Shown one piece after another: positions 7,376-14,269 of a stretch of 23,838 nucleotides of DNA. The stretch is from a virus. Every line of letters starts with the position of its first letter. The first letter of the stretch is position 1. The notes below the pieces were generated by a model. The model worked only from the letters and a program-made list of their open reading frames with translations. It had not been told where the DNA came from and did not search any database. A program made the position numbers and the translations under genes. The stretch spans positions 1-23,838 of the IMG/VR virus record IMGVR_UViG_3300025313_000120. The stretch is one strand, 5' to 3'.

Positions 7376-7788
7376 TAGCTCAGGACGGGCTTGCCGGTGG
7401 AGTTTTTGAACGTCGCAGTCCCGGTCATCCGCTCGCCAGGCGTGATGCCATCTGACGCCCACGAAGTGAGTAGGCAGGTCTGCGTCCACACGCCAAGCGA
7501 ACCGGGCAGGGTTACGACCAGTGACTTGGCTGTGCCAGCTTGCGCGTCCGTGGTTAGTAACTGCTGCCCGGTAGCCTTGGGGCGATAGTTCATCTGGATG
7601 GTGATTTCGGGGCCGTTGAGCAACCCGAAGATGAATTCCTTGTATCGGTCGTCTGAGCCCATGAAGGTCGCTTCTGCTGGCTCCATCTGCCCAACACCGA
7701 CGCCGTTGATGGAAATGATCTCTTCCGTGGCCGTGCCGCCCCACGTAGCCGTTAATCCATATCCTGGTTTTGCAGCCGATGCAGCCAT
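7375..7788 (-). CDS. Tail tube protein, second copy
   Basis: This 137-residue protein starts at the ATG at 7788, preceded by AGGAGGAAAGAG, a near-perfect ribosome binding site. The earlier start at 7806 is unlikely. The segments AASAAKPGYGLTATWGG, MGSDDRYKEFIFGLL, EITIQMNYRP, TTDAQAGTAKSLVVTLPG and GITPGERMTGTATFKNSTGKPVL match the fold of phage tail tube (major tail) proteins. The neighbour at 7865-8506 is a paralogue sharing the MAASxxxPGYG start, the DD-x-Y-x2-FI segment and TDAQAGT. A minus-strand terminator lies between them, so the two can be made in different amounts. Which copy forms the tube is not clear. This one has the usual compact length and sits next to the chaperones. Confidence 0.82.
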   Translation of the reverse strand: MAASAAKPGYGLTATWGGTATEEIISINGVGVGQMEPAEATFMGSDDRYKEFIFGLLNGPEITIQMNYRPKATGQQLLTTDAQAGTAKSLVVTLPGSLGVWTQTCLLTSWASDGITPGERMTGTATFKNSTGKPVLS

Positions 7789-7803
7789 CTCTTTCCTCCT
7801 GGG

Positions 7804-7835
7804 CAAAACAAAACGCCCCTAACCGCAGGGCGTTT
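7804..7835 (-). terminator. Rho-independent terminator between the two tail tube genes
   Basis: On the minus strand a perfect 8-bp stem (AAACGCCC at 7835-7828 pairing with GGGCGTTT at 7818-7811) with a 9-base loop is followed by TGTTTTG. It lies 30 bases after the first tube gene stop and 16 bases before the second tube gene start. No new minus-strand promoter is evident after it, so it probably acts as a partial terminator that lowers expression of downstream tail genes. Confidence 0.75.
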
Positions 7836-7864
7836 CATTGCCGAATCTGATTTGGGTTTGCGTG

Positions 7865-8506
7865 CTAGTAGTGCAGGTAAGCCTTTCCAGAAATCTTCAG
7901 TTTTGCCGTGAAGCGAATAATGTCCGCTACAGATGCCACCGTAACGAGGTCTTCCACGTAAGCGTTAGCCCACCAGACGCACTGGTTGCCGCTGGCCGCG
8001 CCGGGAGTTCCGCCAAGCGCGATAGACCACGTTCGCAGCGTGCCAGCCTGCGCGTCCGTAACAATCTGCACCTGCGAAGCGTCGTCGGTGTAGTTACCTT
8101 CCACGTCAACTTCAGCCCAGAGCATCGTTTGAATGAACTGCCGGTACTGATCGTCGGAGTTCAGATGCGTGGCATCCGCGAGGTCCGCCCGCAATCTGAA
8201 GCCGTTGATGGCGACCAATTCGGCCACACTTACCTGAAGCGCAACCGAAATTCCGCCTGAATGATTGTTTTCAATTATGCTCGTGAAGGTGCTGCCTGTT
8301 ACGCTGTTTACCTTGGTAACTTCCTTGACTGTGGTGCTGGCCGTGTCAATGCACAGGACCGTTCCCTGCGTGATGCTGGTCATCAAAGCCGGGGTGCGAG
8401 ATTGTGGGGTAGAGCTTCCCGTTGTAGACGCGGCAATGGTGGTCAGGTTGCTGTCCTGCCGCCCTAGCACTGCCCCGTACCCCGGCCTTACAGAAGATGC
8501 TGCCAT
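7865..8506 (-). CDS. Tail tube protein, first copy with inserted domain
   Basis: This 213-residue protein starts at the ATG at 8506 after an AGGAG. Compared with its 137-residue neighbour it carries about 75 extra residues after the shared MAASSVRPGYGAVLG start. These include TTIAASTTGSSTPQSRTPAL, VLCIDTASTTVKEVTKVNSV and FTSIIENNHSGGISVAL. The extra part may be an Ig-like or surface domain on the tube. The rest (INGFRLRADLADATHLNSDDQYRQFIQTML, EVDVEGNYTDD, VTDAQAGTLRTWSIALGG, ADIIRFTAKLKISGKAYL) aligns with the second copy. Major tail protein, or a terminator-side tube variant, fits its place just after the tail terminator gene. Strong expression is expected because it precedes the transcription terminator. 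Confidence 0.8.
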   Translation of the reverse strand: MAASSVRPGYGAVLGRQDSNLTTIAASTTGSSTPQSRTPALMTSITQGTVLCIDTASTTVKEVTKVNSVTGSTFTSIIENNHSGGISVALQVSVAELVAINGFRLRADLADATHLNSDDQYRQFIQTMLWAEVDVEGNYTDDASQVQIVTDAQAGTLRTWSIALGGTPGAASGNQCVWWANAYVEDLVTVASVADIIRFTAKLKISGKAYLHY

Positions 8507-8516
8507 TGGCTATCTC

Positions 8517-8906
8517 CTAACTCTCGGCGAAGTGAAAGCCGTATTCCTGATCCACGCGGAAACACAACGTTTCCGGGTCGTACCCATCGTCTTCGCTGAT
8601 CTGGAATGCGGCGTGAATGGTCGTGCTGCCCATCGTTCCCTGGTAGCCGTGCAGTTGCGCGCGAACGATCTTGGCCAGTTGCTTGGCCTCGCCGTAGCTT
8701 TCGGCCATCGAAGACAGCGTGAATACCGCCTCGTTGTAGCCACCCACTTCCTGCATGGTGACGGCCGGAATCTGCGAGGACGAGCTGTAAACAATCGCTT
8801 CCAAGGTGGCATTTTGCGGGAGTATTCCTGGGTAGAAGCGCGTGCCGATCACGGCGCTAATCGAAGCGTTCGCCTGTACCCATGTAACCAAGTCCTGCTG
8901 AATCAT
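8517..8906 (-). CDS. Tail terminator protein (DUF3168-like)
   Basis: This 129-residue protein overlaps the preceding stop as ATGA. It begins MIQQDLVTWVQANASISAVIG, then RFYPGILPQNATLEAIVYS and IPAVTMQEVGGYNEAVFTLSS, with a helical AESYGEAKQLAKIVRAQL and a final strand LCFRVDQEYGFHF. This layout (helix, P-x-xP-xxAxLPAIVY strand, GLxxAxFxLxxxA, helix) is that of DUF3168 tail-completion proteins, which cap the head-proximal end of the tail. Its place between the gp10-like gene and the tube gene is the standard one. Confidence 0.83.
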   Translation of the reverse strand: MIQQDLVTWVQANASISAVIGTRFYPGILPQNATLEAIVYSSSSQIPAVTMQEVGGYNEAVFTLSSMAESYGEAKQLAKIVRAQLHGYQGTMGSTTIHAAFQISEDDGYDPETLCFRVDQEYGFHFAES

Positions 8907-9580
8907 GTCGCTTTGCGGAAGGATTCCCTGGCGATGCGGTCAATACCAGCGCGCAGGCGAGTCTTGACGAGTTCCAGAGCCTTCATCTTCATGGCCTCAA
9001 ACGCGGGGCGCATGAACGGTTGGGCCTTCACTTTCGTGGTAGTCGCAACGGCATCCTTGGCCCGGCTGTTGCGCCGCGTCATCGCAATGGCCGACAGGTC
9101 GCCGGTAATCTTGCGCAGGTGCTTGGTTGCACGCGGGGCGATGTGCATTCTGCCGGCCGGAACCCAGCCTTTCTCGATGTAGCGCCCAAAGAATGCGTGC
9201 TTCTTGTCGAGTCCGATCTTGGCCCTGACGATAGCTCCCGCCACGCCCAGCGATTTAATGGAGATGGACTTCTTGATGCCGTCCTTGAGAAACATCTTGC
9301 GCCATGATGGCTTGCCGAACGTTACGCTCGGGTCGTGTGGCGCCCTTAGCGCCGCCTGCGCGCGTATCAGTTCAGCCCCATCGCGCACGGCGGATGTAAG
9401 GACTTTTCTGGCCGTCTTTTCTGGCAACTCGTTCAGTGCCGCTTCCAGTTCCTTGAGTCCCTGTACTTCCACCGTGGTCCAGTCACCGGCGTTGTGGAAA
9501 CCCGTGAGCGCCCGCTGCGATGAGCGCGAGATGCCCGCCTGACGGGCAAGGCTGGAGAAGTTGGGGATGGAGAAGGCCAC
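8903..9580 (-). CDS. HK97 gp10-like tail completion protein
   Basis: This 225-residue protein uses a GTG start overlapping the upstream stop (TAGTG). The core at about residues 33-130 reads WTTVEVQGLKELEAALNELPEKTARKVLTSAVRDGAELIRAQAALRAP, the signature of HK97 gp10 family proteins. FGRYIEKGW and QPFMRPAFEAMKMKALELV match the family's C-terminal part. It joins the head completion complex to the tail. It is longer than the family average (about 130-180 residues) because of an N-terminal extension (MAFSIPNFSSLARQAGISRS) and a basic insert (KHLRKITGDLSAIAMTRRNSRAK). The neighbours P and R support the call. Confidence 0.84.
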   Translation of the reverse strand: MAFSIPNFSSLARQAGISRSSQRALTGFHNAGDWTTVEVQGLKELEAALNELPEKTARKVLTSAVRDGAELIRAQAALRAPHDPSVTFGKPSWRKMFLKDGIKKSISIKSLGVAGAIVRAKIGLDKKHAFFGRYIEKGWVPAGRMHIAPRATKHLRKITGDLSAIAMTRRNSRAKDAVATTTKVKAQPFMRPAFEAMKMKALELVKTRLRAGIDRIARESFRKAT

Positions 9581-9930
9581 TACTTCCGCTCCTTGACCGT
9601 CAACGTCGCCTCGCGTCCGCGCTCGCCCACGTTCTGTATGCCCAATATGTCGAAATAGCGATCCGTTGCCTGAAAGATGTCGTACATCTTGACCCTCATC
9701 TTGGCGGTCACGCCGTGCACGCTTTGCCGGCGCACGGTGATGCGCGAGATGTCGAGTGCCTGGAGCTGGTCCATCGTGGTAAACGATTCCTTACCCTGAT
9801 TGACCTGCGGCTCGACCGATGCCCACACGGTTCTGACTCCTTCCCATGTGTCCGTCTCCGCGCCAAAGGTATCAAGTGCGCCAGTCAGTTCCTCGAACGT
9901 TATCTGGTGACGGAGCTTCCCTGCTTGCAT
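9580..9930 (-). CDS. Head-tail joining (head closure) protein
   Basis: This 116-residue protein starts with MQAGKLRHQITFEELTGALDTFG, the fingerprint of Phage_H_T_join / SPP1 gp16-like proteins. The family's W-x3-VWAxVEP segment follows (TWEGVRTVWASVEP), then ITVRRQ, and a C-terminal FDILGIQNVGERGREATLTVKE. It plugs the portal and connector after packaging and gives the surface to which the tail binds. It overlaps the upstream ORF as TAATG. In most relatives this gene lies directly next to the gp6-like connector. Here about 6 kb of accessory genes separate them. Confidence 0.86.
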   Translation of the reverse strand: MQAGKLRHQITFEELTGALDTFGAETDTWEGVRTVWASVEPQVNQGKESFTTMDQLQALDISRITVRRQSVHGVTAKMRVKMYDIFQATDRYFDILGIQNVGERGREATLTVKERK

Positions 9931-10256
9931 TAGCTACCGGCTGCCACGCCTTCCGACACATAGGCGGGGCGGTATCCTTCGCCGTTGATTCCAGCGGCGG
10001 TGGTGGCGATGATCTTGATCTGGTAGCCGGGTCCAGGGTCAGGGTCGAATGCCTCTGTCACCGCGGCACGGTACAGGCCGTCCGATAGGCCAGAGTAAGA
10101 GGCGGTTAGCGGTCCACCGCCCGTGGGAATGGTTCCCGTGGGACTGAGAATGGTCACGTACACCGTGGCGTTGTTGATGAAGGAATTATCGCGGCTATTC
10201 ACCAGCACTACGTCAATGTCCTGGTCATTCCGCTTGAATAGTTGGTGCGTGCTCAT
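9930..10256 (-). CDS. Small strand-rich phage protein, function unknown
   Basis: This 108-residue protein overlaps the end of the repeat protein by 4 bases (ATGA). It reads as an Ig-like or beta-sandwich domain: KRNDQDIDVVLVNSRDNSFINNATVYVTILSPTG, PLTASYSGLSDGLYRAAVTE, YQIKIIATTAAG. Proteins of this type, with an INNATVxVTLxDxxG strand and a G-x-YR-AxV strand, recur near head-tail genes of siphophages and are often virion accessories. I do not recognise a named family. Tight coupling to the repeat protein gene suggests they act together. Confidence 0.72.
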   Translation of the reverse strand: MSTHQLFKRNDQDIDVVLVNSRDNSFINNATVYVTILSPTGTIPTGGGPLTASYSGLSDGLYRAAVTEAFDPDPGPGYQIKIIATTAAGINGEGYRPAYVSEGVAAGS

Positions 10257-11542
10257 TGCGGTCTCACCCTAACCGTTGTCCTGATAACCGGTCGCACGGT
10301 CACTTCGCTAATCACGGCACGGTCGGTTGTGGCGGCAACGCCCGGCCGCCAAATCAGCGATGCCACGCTGGCCGTCATAAGCATGATCGTCTGCACGGCC
10401 ACGGATAGAATCTGGATGATGACTTCGGCGCCAGCAACGAATGTCGCGGCAAAACCGGTCAGCGCGTAGCTTCCCGGTTCAGCGGTGAGCACCCGGCCCG
10501 CGAGCGTGGAGGCATCTGAGCCAGTCACCGCGTATGACCCGGACGATGCCGTAATTTGCCTGCCTGCCACGGTGGAAGCGGCAGAACCGGTCAGCGTGTA
10601 ATTCGCGGGGTCCAGCGTCAGCGTTCGGTCGGCCAGTATCGAGGCGTCAGAACCGGTGAGGGTATAGGTTCCCGGTTCGCCGGTGATTGCACGCTGGGCC
10701 AGCACGGTTGCCGCAAAGCCGGTCACGTCGTATACGCCAGCGTTGCCGCTCAGGATGCGGTCGGCCAGGAGTGATGCCACGCTGCCCGTAATCGCGTATG
10801 TTCCAGCGTCCAGCGTGAGATTGAAACCGCGCAGCATCGCCGCATCTATGCCCGTGATCGTGTAACTGCCAGCGTCGGCCGATACCACGCGTCCTGCCAG
10901 AAGGTCTGCCGTGGCCCCGGTAAGGATATAGGCTCCAGCGTCGGCTACCAGGACAAAGTTGCCAGTTGGCGTGTAGACCAGCAGCGTGTCGCCGGGAGTG
11001 ATGAGGTATTCGCCTGCCCCGGCCGACAACATGCGTTCCACAAGCAGCGTGGCAGCGGCGCCAGTCAGAACGTAGGAGCCGGGCGCTGCGGTAATCATGC
11101 GCTCGGCCAGCAGGGACGCATTTGCACCGGTCAGCAGGTAGGCACCGGGATCGCCGGACAGGACGCGCCCGGCTACAGTCAGAGCATCTGCACCCGTGAT
11201 GGAATAGCTGCCGGGGGAGGCTGTCAGGAAGCGCTCGGTCAGCAACGAGGCGGCTGTACCGGTGAGGGTGTAACCTCCAGCGGTGGCCTCAATCATGCGT
11301 CCCGCGAGAAGGTCTGCCGTGGCCCCGGTGAGCGCATAGGTTCCAGAGTCCACGGACAGGAAGAAGCCGCGAAACAGGCCGGCATCGGCGCCGATAAGGG
11401 AATACGCTCCGGGCGAAGCGGTGACCATGCGACCCGACAACACGCTCGCGGCCAGGCCGGTGAGTGCATAGCTGCCAGGGTCGGCGCTCAGTGGCCATTC
11501 GCGCCAGAACTTGGTCTGCGCTAGAACTGAGATTGTTGGCAT
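10253..11542 (-). CDS. Long 22-residue-repeat protein, unknown function
   Basis: This 429-residue protein starts at an ATG overlapping the upstream stop (TAATG). After 17 residues it is built of about sixteen 22-residue repeats (residues 18 to about 375) with consensus G-x-Y-x-L-T-G-x-x-A-x-L-L-x-x-R-x-L-x. One unit near residue 185 is irregular (YLITPGDTLLVYTPTGNF). The C-terminal 54 residues are different, with a hydrophobic stretch (IIQILSVAVQTIMLMTASVASLIW) and a basic end. The regular Tyr/Leu spacing suggests a beta-solenoid or stacked-strand fibre. It could be a virion surface fibre or a fibre-like spacer. I do not know the family by name. It lies in the accessory block between the connector and the joining protein. 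Confidence 0.8.
   Translation of the reverse strand: MPTISVLAQTKFWREWPLSADPGSYALTGLAASVLSGRMVTASPGAYSLIGADAGLFRGFFLSVDSGTYALTGATADLLAGRMIEATAGGYTLTGTAASLLTERFLTASPGSYSITGADALTVAGRVLSGDPGAYLLTGANASLLAERMITAAPGSYVLTGAAATLLVERMLSAGAGEYLITPGDTLLVYTPTGNFVLVADAGAYILTGATADLLAGRVVSADAGSYTITGIDAAMLRGFNLTLDAGTYAITGSVASLLADRILSGNAGVYDVTGFAATVLAQRAITGEPGTYTLTGSDASILADRTLTLDPANYTLTGSAASTVAGRQITASSGSYAVTGSDASTLAGRVLTAEPGSYALTGFAATFVAGAEVIIQILSVAVQTIMLMTASVASLIWRPGVAATTDRAVISEVTVRPVIRTTVRVRPQ
10418..11491 (-). repeat. Coding tandem repeat, about sixteen 66-bp units
   Basis: Degenerate 66-bp units encode the 22-residue repeats of the protein above. DNA divergence between units is mostly high. However, a 23-bp stretch is identical at 10899-10921 and 11307-11329. 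Protein units 2-3 and 10-11 also share an RGF-x-Lx2-D-x-GTYAxTG pattern, which points to a later block duplication of about eight units. Boundaries are approximate. Confidence 0.8.
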
Positions 11543-11988
11543 TATTTGTAGAAGAGGTCGAGGACCACGGTGCTTGCCGTCACGCCGGTGGAATTGTTGT
11601 CTGCAATGCCCGTCACGATGCCGAAGGCGACTCCGGTTCCGAAATTTAGGCCAGCGGTGCCAACCGGGCGGCTATTGGACAAGCCAGCTTGCACGGCAAT
11701 GGTCAGCACGGGAGTATCGCTGCCCAGCGTGGGAGCGGTGGCTTTATTGAACAGCTTTACGTAGATGGGCACCGTACCAAGGTTGAATATTTCCCATCCG
11801 TAGACCTGGCCAGCGCTGCCCTTGACGCTGACGGCATCACCAGATCCGGCGGCCACGCGGTGATGGATAAGCGCGCCAATCTGGCTGGCTGTGACTGCTC
11901 CGGCCATCCATTCGGCGTGGTCTGTGAAATCCGTTGACGATCCAAGGGTGAGGTCTGTGCTCGGCGGATTCTGGTAGGGAACGCCCAT
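11542..11988 (-). CDS. Phage virion accessory protein, function unknown
   Basis: This 148-residue protein starts right after the upstream stop (TAAATG) and ends by overlapping the repeat protein gene. A central segment YGWEIFNLGTVPIYVKLFNKATAPTLGSDTP and later VAFGIVTGIADNN are features I have seen in many siphophage proteins of the head-tail region. In those, a beta-strand-rich protein of this size often decorates the capsid or tail. No enzymatic motif is visible. Confidence 0.75.
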   Translation of the reverse strand: MGVPYQNPPSTDLTLGSSTDFTDHAEWMAGAVTASQIGALIHHRVAAGSGDAVSVKGSAGQVYGWEIFNLGTVPIYVKLFNKATAPTLGSDTPVLTIAVQAGLSNSRPVGTAGLNFGTGVAFGIVTGIADNNSTGVTASTVVLDLFYK

Positions 11989-12798
11989 TTAGTCACCCAC
12001 TCCAATTAGTGTTAGCCGTGGCGTGGCAGTAGCCGCCGCAGACTTGATGCCGACGGCCAAGCCGATCGCGGTGTCAGACGCTTGCGTCCACGTGGAGTTA
12101 GTAGCGCCGGAGGTGTTGGTACGCGCCTGCTGCTGGTTGCCGGTGCCGCAGGTTCCTTCGGTGCAGCTCTCGCCGATTTCGAGGAACGAGTTGCCCGGCG
12201 TAAACGCCGCGCCTCCAGAATTGCCGGCGATGCCGAAAACAATGCCTGTCTGGCTGAGCGTCACGTTGCAGGTCATGGTTGTGCCGCCCGCCGTGGTCGC
12301 ACAGGACACGGTATCGGTGTCGAACGGAGTGGCGCTGGTATTGAGCCCCGACATAAGGGCACCGTAGAACCGGGGATAGTTTCCGCCCGCTCCGCTGATC
12401 GTTGCGGTGTAGCTGGTGTTCGCCGATACGTTCGAGAAGACGGCAATACACTGGCGGTAGACGAAGCCCGGCGAACCAACGTTGTTGGTGCGGCAACTCG
12501 TGGTCGGCGTGCGCACCGTATCTCCGGCGCCGTTCGTAAAGGTTGCGCTCATGGTGGTCCCGGAGCCGCAGCCGCTATCAAGACAGAATCCCGCGCCGAC
12601 GATCACCGCGTCCCCGGCGGATGGAGTCGTGCTCAGCGTGAATGTAACGGAAGTCTGGTTGGTGCTGTTATTGCCGGAGATGTCGAACGTCTTGCAGGTG
12701 ACGCCGTTGCCGTAGTCCGTGGTGGCGCATTGCGCCCATGCGGACGGAGCACAGGCGCTCAGCACGGTGAGCAAGGCGATTTGTAGCAGGCGTTTCAT
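11989..12798 (-). CDS. Exported Cys-rich protein, possible lipoprotein
   Basis: This 269-residue protein has an N-terminal export signal, MKRLLQIALLTVLSACAPSA. The LSAC at residues 13-16 fits a lipobox, with Cys16 as the lipidated residue. Cleavage at AWA before Q would be a conventional alternative. The mature part is Thr/Ser/Gly/Asn-rich, strand-rich and has many Cys residues in close pairs (CATTDYGNGVTCKTF, CLDSGCGSG, CTEGTCGTG), which suggests disulfides in the periplasm or outside the cell. Such a protein does not fit virion assembly in the cytoplasm. A phage-made surface protein or a strange tail spike are both possible. Function unknown. Confidence 0.75.
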   Translation of the reverse strand: MKRLLQIALLTVLSACAPSAWAQCATTDYGNGVTCKTFDISGNNSTNQTSVTFTLSTTPSAGDAVIVGAGFCLDSGCGSGTTMSATFTNGAGDTVRTPTTSCRTNNVGSPGFVYRQCIAVFSNVSANTSYTATISGAGGNYPRFYGALMSGLNTSATPFDTDTVSCATTAGGTTMTCNVTLSQTGIVFGIAGNSGGAAFTPGNSFLEIGESCTEGTCGTGNQQQARTNTSGATNSTWTQASDTAIGLAVGIKSAAATATPRLTLIGVGD

Positions 12799-12813
12799 TG
12801 GGGAATTATCCCT

Positions 12814-13248
12814 TTAACTCCCTTGTGCTTCTGCTGGGGTGAAATCAACGTAGTATTCCTTGCCCTGCTCGAACTGAGTGAAAGCGGCGTCATTCAAAAC
12901 GTTCAGGCTTACGGTGCCGCCCGGGGTTGACGCAAAGAACTGCTTGTTTTCATCGCTACCCGTATAAACAGGGTACAGATGAACGTTCTTGCTCTTTTCA
13001 TCCTTGAAGCTGCAAACCATTTTCGCTCGGACCATTTTCCGTTCCTCCAATTTAGATTTACCAACTGCCGCCACTAAGTCTTGAACTCTACGCTCCATCT
13101 CCGCTGGCGTGGGCCAAGGTAGCGGCCCTAGCCGGATGTGGTCAATGTGGTTGCAAGGCTCAAGGCGTGTTTCCCCGTTACCGGAAACACGTTGAAATCG
13201 TTCTCCGGTAGCCAGATTCATGCGTTCAATATCGCCCCTAACTTCCAT
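12814..13248 (-). CDS. Hypothetical protein with two in-frame starts
   Basis: The long form has 144 residues and the short form 73. ATG at 13248 has GGAGGT 7 bases upstream. ATG at 13035 is in the same frame and has GGAGGA 7 bases upstream, so both could be used. The short part (MVRAKMVCSFKD, VHLYPVYTGSDENKQFF, GKEYYVDFTPAE) resembles a small phage and environmental domain that I have seen as a stand-alone protein. The long-form extra 71 residues look basic and may be a fused second domain (GNGETRLEPCNHIDHIRLGPLPW). No function is known. Confidence 0.7.
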   Translation of the reverse strand: MEVRGDIERMNLATGERFQRVSGNGETRLEPCNHIDHIRLGPLPWPTPAEMERRVQDLVAAVGKSKLEERKMVRAKMVCSFKDEKSKNVHLYPVYTGSDENKQFFASTPGGTVSLNVLNDAAFTQFEQGKEYYVDFTPAEAQGS

Positions 13249-13271
13249 GCCCCACCTCCAAGGGAGTCATC

Positions 13272-13301
13272 TATATAATTCCCTTTCATTGCTCGGTACA
13301 A
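13272..13301 (-). promoter_or_regulatory. Weak promoter-like element in front of the two-start gene
   Basis: On the minus strand TTGTAC (13301-13296) and TATATA (13277-13272) are spaced by 18 bp. The patch is AT-rich in an otherwise GC-rich region. AAGGGA and TCCCTT form an imperfect stem over the same place. The match to consensus is poor (about 3 and 4 of 6), so this is only a candidate internal promoter. Confidence 0.25.
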
Positions 13302-14140
13302 GCCTCCGAGATGGCGGTCGCGGTTACGGTGATCGTACAATTCAGCGTCTTGCTCACCGTCTCCGTCCGGGAAGGCACACTGACGGCCGGCACGACTACC
13401 GATACAGGGCCGAGCGTCTGGCCGCCCACGTTCACAGCCAAGGACACTGGCGGCGGCGTGATGCTCGATGCGGGAATGGTCACAGTGCCCGTCACCGCCC
13501 GCGTGAAGGTGTAGGTCCGCGCCGGGTCGGGGTCAGGGTCGGGCGGCGGGGGCGGCGGGGGCGGGGGGTCCGTCACCAGGTTGGCATTGTCGCTGCCGAT
13601 GAATCCCGTAGGCAAGGCCGCTTCCTCGAAGTCCACGTGCATCCAGAACGCTCCCGGCGAACCGGGAATGGCTGCCGTGCTTACGGCTACAACCACAGCC
13701 CGAGCCGCTGCGGGCGCCGTGCCAATCTGCGTGGCAAATCCGCCATTGGTCGCCGCCGAGCGGATCGGCGCGCTGAATTTCGTGCTGATGATGTCGCCCA
13801 CCTCAAAGCCGCCAGTCTGCGGTGGGGGAGGGGGCGGTGGAGGCGGCGGTTCCCCGGGAATGGTGACCGTTACCTCATTCGAAGCCAGCGATTCCACGCC
13901 ATCGGCTACCGCCGTGACCGTGTAGCGATAGATCGCGCCGGGCTGTATGCTGGTATCTGCGATGGGCGAGGAGCTCGCGGTGCCCACAACTCCACCCGGC
14001 ACACGGTTTAGCCGATACTGCTGGACGTTCGGCGTAGTCGAAGGGTCAAACGTTGCGCGGGCCGTGCTCTGCGCGCTTGCGCTGATAGCGCTTCCTGCGA
14101 GCAGCAAGCACAGCCCTACGCCGATCTTGTTTCCGGTCAT
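13286..14140 (-). CDS. Exported FN3-like protein with two polyproline linkers
   Basis: This 284-residue protein starts at the ATG at 14140, which has GAGGT 6 bases upstream and opens a clean signal peptide (MTGNKIGVGLCLLLAGSAIS and on, ending SAQ). A GTG at 14167 would only add a basic stub. Residues 25-94 resemble a fibronectin type III domain (QYRLNRVPGGVVG, YRYTVTAVADGVESLASNEVTVT). A run of ten Pro (98-107) leads to a second domain, then a run of nine Pro (192-200) leads to a third strand-rich domain to the end. Such modular exported proteins occur in cell-surface proteins, and FN3-like domains also decorate phage particles. Why a signal peptide is present in a head-tail operon is unexplained. 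Confidence 0.8.
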   Translation of the reverse strand: MTGNKIGVGLCLLLAGSAISASAQSTARATFDPSTTPNVQQYRLNRVPGGVVGTASSSPIADTSIQPGAIYRYTVTAVADGVESLASNEVTVTIPGEPPPPPPPPPPQTGGFEVGDIISTKFSAPIRSAATNGGFATQIGTAPAAARAVVVAVSTAAIPGSPGAFWMHVDFEEAALPTGFIGSDNANLVTDPPPPPPPPPDPDPDPARTYTFTRAVTGTVTIPASSITPPPVSLAVNVGGQTLGPVSVVVPAVSVPSRTETVSKTLNCTITVTATAISEACTEQ

Positions 14141-14267
14141 GTAAGACCTCAGCAGTCGTTGCTTCACTTTTCAGTAGTCTTTGTGCCAGATTCGCCGCTT
14201 TTGCCAACCAGTCATCGGCCGGCACAAAGCAGTCACTTCTTAACCGTGTACGCGACCGTGCTTTCAT
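14046..14267 (-). CDS. Possible small basic protein (overlaps next gene)
   Basis: This 73-residue frame starts 2 bases after the stop of the upstream gene and overlaps the start of the exported FN3 protein by about 95 bases. It fills an otherwise empty 130-base gap. It reads as a helical, Lys/Arg-rich protein (DDWLAKAANLAQRLLKSEA, RKRYQRKRAEHG). The ribosome binding site is weak. It may be a real small gene or chance. Confidence 0.35.
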   Translation of the reverse strand: MKARSRTRLRSDCFVPADDWLAKAANLAQRLLKSEATTAEVLHDRKQDRRRAVLAARRKRYQRKRAEHGPRNV

Positions 14268-14269
14268 AC

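Noticed and set aside
8265-9182. A 305-codon plus-strand frame opposite tail genes
   Set aside because: It spans three well-supported minus-strand genes and shows no family pattern.
10418-11491. CRISPR-like array
   Set aside because: The 66-bp periodicity is in-frame protein repeats with no separate spacers and high unit divergence.
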